From Clostridiales bacterium (GTDB lineage: Bacteria; Bacillota; Clostridia; Christensenellales; Borkfalkiaceae): a stretch of 7,908 nt of DNA. Position numbers and translations under genes: made by a program. Under the pieces are notes generated by a model. It was not told the DNA's origin, did no database searches, and was given only the letters and a program-made list of their open reading frames with translations. The stretch is taken from NCBI GenBank assembly GCA_003503945.1, contig DOCD01000149.1, positions 1 through 7,908 on the forward strand, in the 5' to 3' direction. How positions within the stretch are numbered: position 1 is the first letter of the stretch; each line of letters starts with the position of its first letter. Below, in pieces: positions 5,135 through 7,908 of this stretch.

Positions 5135-7349
5135 TAGAGAACTTAAACTCGAAGTAAAAAACTTAAAAATTTCATTCCGCACCGACGCGGGCAAGGTTCA
5201 GGCGGTCAGGGATATTTCCTTTGACCTTTATAAGGGCGAAACGCTTGCGATAGTGGGCGAAAGCGGCTCGGGCAAGTCGGTCACCAACCGCGCCATAATG
5301 GGCATTCTCGCGGGCAACGCGATTAAAGACGGGGGCGAAATAATCTACGACGGGCAGGACTTGATGAAAATTTCGGAAGAAAGATTCAACCGCCTGCGCG
5401 GCGATAAGATAGCCATGATTTATCAGGACCCTCTGTCCTCGCTCAACCCCATAATGCGCGTCGGCAAACAGATGACCGAAGCTATGCTGATAAAGGGCAA
5501 GCTCAGCCAGAAGCAGTCGCGCAGGGATTTTAATACAATGCTTGCGCGCATAAACGTGAGTATGGATTTATCCCGCGGCGCAGACGAGGCGGTTAAGGCG
5601 GAAAATAAGCAGAAGTGCGCAGATTTCAATAAATTCGAGTATAAGCATCTGGAGCTGGAAAACGCCTACAACAGGGCGTACGAGGCGGCGGAGGACTGCA
5701 TAGCGGAAATCGACGACGTACTTTTCAGGATTGAAAACAATTCCTTTAAAGACGTCGCGCGCGACGTCGCCGAAATAGCTTCGGTTGCCGCGGGAAGCGT
5801 GCAGACGTACGTTGTAAACGAACGCGCGGAGGAGCTGAAAACCCTTCTCGGCAAGGTCGGTAAAGCCGTCAAAACGCCGTTTCCCCGCAGAATAAAGGAT
5901 TTAACCGACTTTATTTTAGGAAAGCAACAGCCCGAGGAGCATACCGCGGCGTATCCCGAACTTGCCGAGGATTTGAAAAATATTCGGCAAATCCTCGCCG
6001 AGGCTACGGGTTTAACCAAACCCAACTTTTTCGCAATGGGCTATTACCTTACGTTTTCGGGTCAGCCCCTGCCCGATATGGGCGTGGAGCAGCTTAACAA
6101 ATATCTTCGTAATTATCTCGACGACAATTTTATGCTCGGCTTCATTTCGCTTGAAAAGGAGGGGCTTAAATACGCCCACGCAAAATCGTGCGAAGAAAAA
6201 CGGTTTGCAATCAAGGTTATCGACGCATATCTGCCCGTTTTCGAAGAGGATAAACCCGATAAAAAAGAGGTTGCGGACGCGGTAAAACGGCTTATAGAAG
6301 CGGTTGAAAGCGGTATTGACAGGCTCGAAATCATAAAAGATAACACGGCTTACACCTTTGCTTCGAGCCTTAAAGCGGCGGTTAACGCCTATTATGCGGG
6401 CATAGTCGGCAACAAAAAGGAGCAAAAGCGGTACGTTAAGCAGAAATCCGCCTACGATAAAAAAGCCGCTAAGGGCAAAACGCCTTCGTGGAAGGTCGCC
6501 GATAAAAACCTTACCGATCTGGAGGCGGCTAAAAACGATATTTTAAATATTATTTTACGCGTAAGGCGGGTATATGAGAAAAGTATCGCAAATACGGATA
6601 TAAACTTTGACGAACGCGCGGTCGCTATGATAGACTATTTAAAGGAAAAGGCGAGCGGGGTTGTTTACAAGGTTACCCGCCGTATGGCTAAAACCCGCGC
6701 TTTGAAGCTTTTGGAGGAGGTCGGCATACCCGACCCCAGAAAGAGGTTCAACCAATTCCCGTTCGAGTTTTCGGGCGGAATGCGCCAGAGAATAGTTATC
6801 GCGATAGCCCTTTCGGCGAATCCCGATATACTGATTTGCGACGAGCCGACCACCGCGCTCGACGTGACGATTCAGTCGCAGATACTCGAACTTATAAACA
6901 AGGTAAAGGCTCAGCGAAATTTGTCGGTTATATTCATTACCCACGATTTGGGCGTTGTTGCGAATATGGCGGACAGGGTCGCGGTTATGTACGCGGGCAA
7001 GATTGTGGAAATAGGCACGGTGAACGATATATTCTATTCGCCCGCGCACCCCTATACGTGGGCGCTTTTATCGTCTATGCCCGACCTCGAAACCAAAGAA
7101 AAGCTCGAAGCTATCCCCGGTACCCCGCCGAATATGGTATATCCGCCCAAGGGCGACGCCTTTGCGGAGCGGAACAGGTACGCGCTGAAAATAGACTTCG
7201 AGCAGCAACCGCCTATGTTTAAAATATCAGATACGCATTCCGCGGCGACGTGGCTTTTACACCCCGACGCGCCCAAGGTCGAGCCGCCCAAAACGGTTAC
7301 GGCAAGGATAGCGCGTATGAAAGAGGCGAGGGAGGCTGCAAATGAGTGA
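5127..7349 (+). CDS. oppD: Oligopeptide ABC transporter ATP-binding protein OppD with a ~395-residue insertion
   Basis: This is one of the two cytoplasmic ATPases that power peptide import. All nucleotide-site motifs are present: Walker A GESGSGKS (44-51), Q-loop YQDP (99-102), signature FSGGMRQR (548-555), Walker B ILICDEP (568-574) with catalytic Glu573, D-loop TALDVT (576-581) and switch His606 in ITHDL. The C-terminal peptide-transporter extension follows (HPYTWALLSSMPDL at 641-654, IPGTPPNM at 663-670). The family is usually 320-360 residues; this protein has 740. The excess is one block at about 125-519 between Q-loop and signature, where the family has only a short helical linker. In the C-terminal extension the four usual Cys are replaced by Asp677, Asn683, Asp690 and Thr708, as I recall for AmiE-type proteins of Firmicutes. 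The frame is unbroken, so this is not a frameshift or gene fusion. It overlaps oppC and oppF by 8 bases each. Confidence 0.92.
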   Translation: MDNRELKLEVKNLKISFRTDAGKVQAVRDISFDLYKGETLAIVGESGSGKSVTNRAIMGILAGNAIKDGGEIIYDGQDLMKISEERFNRLRGDKIAMIYQDPLSSLNPIMRVGKQMTEAMLIKGKLSQKQSRRDFNTMLARINVSMDLSRGADEAVKAENKQKCADFNKFEYKHLELENAYNRAYEAAEDCIAEIDDVLFRIENNSFKDVARDVAEIASVAAGSVQTYVVNERAEELKTLLGKVGKAVKTPFPRRIKDLTDFILGKQQPEEHTAAYPELAEDLKNIRQILAEATGLTKPNFFAMGYYLTFSGQPLPDMGVEQLNKYLRNYLDDNFMLGFISLEKEGLKYAHAKSCEEKRFAIKVIDAYLPVFEEDKPDKKEVADAVKRLIEAVESGIDRLEIIKDNTAYTFASSLKAAVNAYYAGIVGNKKEQKRYVKQKSAYDKKAAKGKTPSWKVADKNLTDLEAAKNDILNIILRVRRVYEKSIANTDINFDERAVAMIDYLKEKASGVVYKVTRRMAKTRALKLLEEVGIPDPRKRFNQFPFEFSGGMRQRIVIAIALSANPDILICDEPTTALDVTIQSQILELINKVKAQRNLSVIFITHDLGVVANMADRVAVMYAGKIVEIGTVNDIFYSPAHPYTWALLSSMPDLETKEKLEAIPGTPPNMVYPPKGDAFAERNRYALKIDFEQQPPMFKISDTHSAATWLLHPDAPKVEPPKTVTARIARMKEAREAANE
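5751..5768 (+). repeat. 18-base perfect palindrome inside the OppD insert
   Basis: GACGTCGCGCGCGACGTC equals its own reverse complement over all 18 bases. In frame it encodes most of DVARDVA, a repeated tripeptide using the same Asp and Val codons, which may be enough to explain it. No function is claimed. Confidence 0.6.
5966..5997 (+). repeat. Inverted repeat inside the OppD insert
   Basis: CGAGGATTTG (5966-5975) pairs perfectly with CAAATCCTCG (5988-5997) around a 12-base loop. A short alternative stem, CCTC at 5993-5996 with GAGG at 6000-6003, would compete with it. It is wholly within coding sequence and no T-run follows. Confidence 0.5.
7152..7253 (+). other. Cysteine-free C-terminal motif of OppD
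   Basis: In many OppD/DppD proteins this region has the pattern GC-x-F-x4-C-x6-C and later a C-W pair, which can hold an iron-sulfur cluster. Here the stretch GDAFAERNRYALKIDF (676-691) and the later ATWLLHP (707-713) keep the surrounding residues but replace all four Cys, with Asp677, Asn683, Asp690 and Thr708. The alignment is by eye but the anchor residues (G, F, R, Y, A, PP, H, W) are clear. No such cluster can form here. Confidence 0.7.
7331..7335 (+). promoter_or_regulatory. Ribosome binding site of oppF inside oppD
   Basis: GGAGG lies 6 bases before the ATG at 7342, within the last codons of oppD. The spacing is identical to that of oppD. It selects 7342 as the oppF start. Confidence 0.85.
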
Positions 7350-7908
7350 CAATAATGTATTATTAAAGGTCGAACACTTTTGCCAGTATTTCAAGGCAGG
7401 GAATCAGGAGCTGAAAGCGGTTGACGACGTCAGCTTCGAAATCAAAAAGGGTGAAGTTTTCGGGCTTGTCGGCGAAAGCGGCTGCGGCAAAACTACGCTC
7501 GGCAGAACTATTTTAAGGCTGTATGACGTTACGAAAGGCGACGTATGGTTTAAAGGACAAAAGGTTTCCGAGCTCAAAAACAGCGAGTTCGACAAGCTTC
7601 GTCCCAACATGCAGATGATTTTTCAGGACCCTTACTCAAGCCTTTCGCCCAGAATTACGGTCGGTGAAATCATAGGCGGAGCGGCTCTTCAGCATAAAAT
7701 CGTTGATAAGAGCGGCTATCACGACTATATTTTAAGCGTAATGGATATGTGCGGACTTCAACCGCACTACTTTGAAAGATGTCCCCACGAGTTTTCGGGC
7801 GGACAAAGACAGAGAATTTGTATTGCCCGCGCGCTCGCGTTAAAGCCCGAGCTCGTTGTTTGCGACGAACCCGTATCCGCGCTTGACGTTTCGATTCAGG
7901 CGCAGATT
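7342..7908 (+). CDS. oppF: Oligopeptide ABC transporter ATP-binding protein OppF, 3' part missing
   Basis: This is the second ATPase of the importer, partner of OppD. It is open from the ATG to the window edge, giving 189 residues of an expected 310-330 or more. Visible motifs are Walker A GESGCGKTT (44-52), Q-loop FQDP (94-97), signature FSGGQRQR (151-158), Walker B LVVCDEP (171-177) with catalytic Glu176, and D-loop SALDVS (179-184). The H-loop and the C-terminal extension lie beyond the window. The stretch YSSLSPRITVGEII (98-111) is typical of OppF rather than OppD, which has SLNP. Spacing from Q-loop to signature is the normal 50-60 residues, so this subunit lacks the insertion seen at the same place in OppD. 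The start overlaps the oppD end by 8 bases and follows a GGAGG site. The gene is cut by the window, not damaged. Confidence 0.93.
   Translation, partial: MSDNNVLLKVEHFCQYFKAGNQELKAVDDVSFEIKKGEVFGLVGESGCGKTTLGRTILRLYDVTKGDVWFKGQKVSELKNSEFDKLRPNMQMIFQDPYSSLSPRITVGEIIGGAALQHKIVDKSGYHDYILSVMDMCGLQPHYFERCPHEFSGGQRQRICIARALALKPELVVCDEPVSALDVSIQAQI

Larger units (their letters stand above)
5499..6683 (+). other. Unrecognised helical insertion domain of OppD
   Basis: Residues about 125-519 interrupt the helical subdomain of the ATPase. Composition is rich in Lys, Glu, Ala and Leu with few Gly or Pro, which suggests mostly alpha helix; 155-205 looks like a long amphipathic or coiled-coil helix. A strongly basic tract at 428-460 has 12 Lys/Arg in 33 residues. 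There is no transmembrane segment and no second Walker motif. Three cysteines (164, 191, 355) do not form a metal-site pattern. I do not recognise the domain. From memory, Mollicutes OppF proteins reach about 850 residues through a large insertion in the ATPase, which may be related or convergent. The edges are estimates from the family pattern. Confidence 0.75.

Noticed and set aside
5641..6600. Foreign base composition in the OppD insert
   Set aside because: Hand counts swing widely within it: 35 G+C of 60 at 5641-5700, 27 of 60 at 6241-6300 and 19 of 60 at 6541-6600, against 34 of 60 at 5221-5280 in the core. This is patchy and not evidence of transfer.
5499..6683. Intein in OppD
   Set aside because: No His-Asn followed by Cys, Ser or Thr occurs near the right edge, no Cys/Ser splice block is seen at the left edge, and no homing endonuclease motif is present. 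The insert is also not in one of the conserved ATP-site motifs that inteins favour.
5127..7349. Frameshift, intron or fusion of two genes explaining the long OppD
   Set aside because: One open frame runs through with sensible protein composition, and the ATPase motifs occur once each, in order, on either side of the insert. That is an in-frame domain insertion.
1..7908. CRISPR array, tRNA, rRNA, insertion sequence or attachment site
   Set aside because: Coding sequence covers all but the first 15 bases, the 78-base oppA-oppB gap and 1 base before oppC. No spaced repeats, transposase motifs or tRNA-like folds were seen.

Overview
The window reads as one operon on the + strand. It encodes an oligopeptide-type (Opp/Dpp/Ami) ABC importer in the order oppA-oppB-oppC-oppD-oppF. 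Nothing convincing is encoded on the - strand. The window opens 15 bases before oppA, so the operon promoter lies outside it. It ends inside oppF, after that gene's Walker B and D-loop.

The organism looks like a Gram-positive-lineage anaerobe of the Clostridia. The solute-binding protein is a lipoprotein, most start codons follow strong GGAGG ribosome sites, base composition is near half G+C, and the C-terminal motif of OppD resembles the cysteine-free AmiE/OppD subgroup of Firmicutes. A Christensenellales-like gut bacterium is my guess, with low confidence.

Layout: oppA (16-2514) is a very large lipid-anchored binding protein. A 78-base gap (2515-2592) holds a strong hairpin, probably to keep oppA mRNA in excess. 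oppB (2593-3558) is a normal-sized permease. oppC (3560-5134) is a permease with about 215 extra residues outside the membrane between TM1 and the rest of the core. oppD (5127-7349) is an ATPase about twice the usual length, because about 395 extra residues sit between the Q-loop and the signature motif. oppF (7342-7908, cut) is a canonical ATPase as far as it can be seen. The B-C junction has 1 base between genes; the C-D and D-F junctions are 8-base overlaps with the same GGAGG-6-ATG geometry.

Working model: OppA captures a peptide outside the cell, OppB and OppC form the channel, and OppD and OppF hydrolyse ATP. The unusual part is that three of the five subunits are enlarged: OppA, the outer face of OppC, and the cytoplasmic OppD. 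The OppD insert is the best candidate for something undescribed. It is a charged, apparently helical domain with no motif I recognise, placed inside an otherwise fully intact ATPase.
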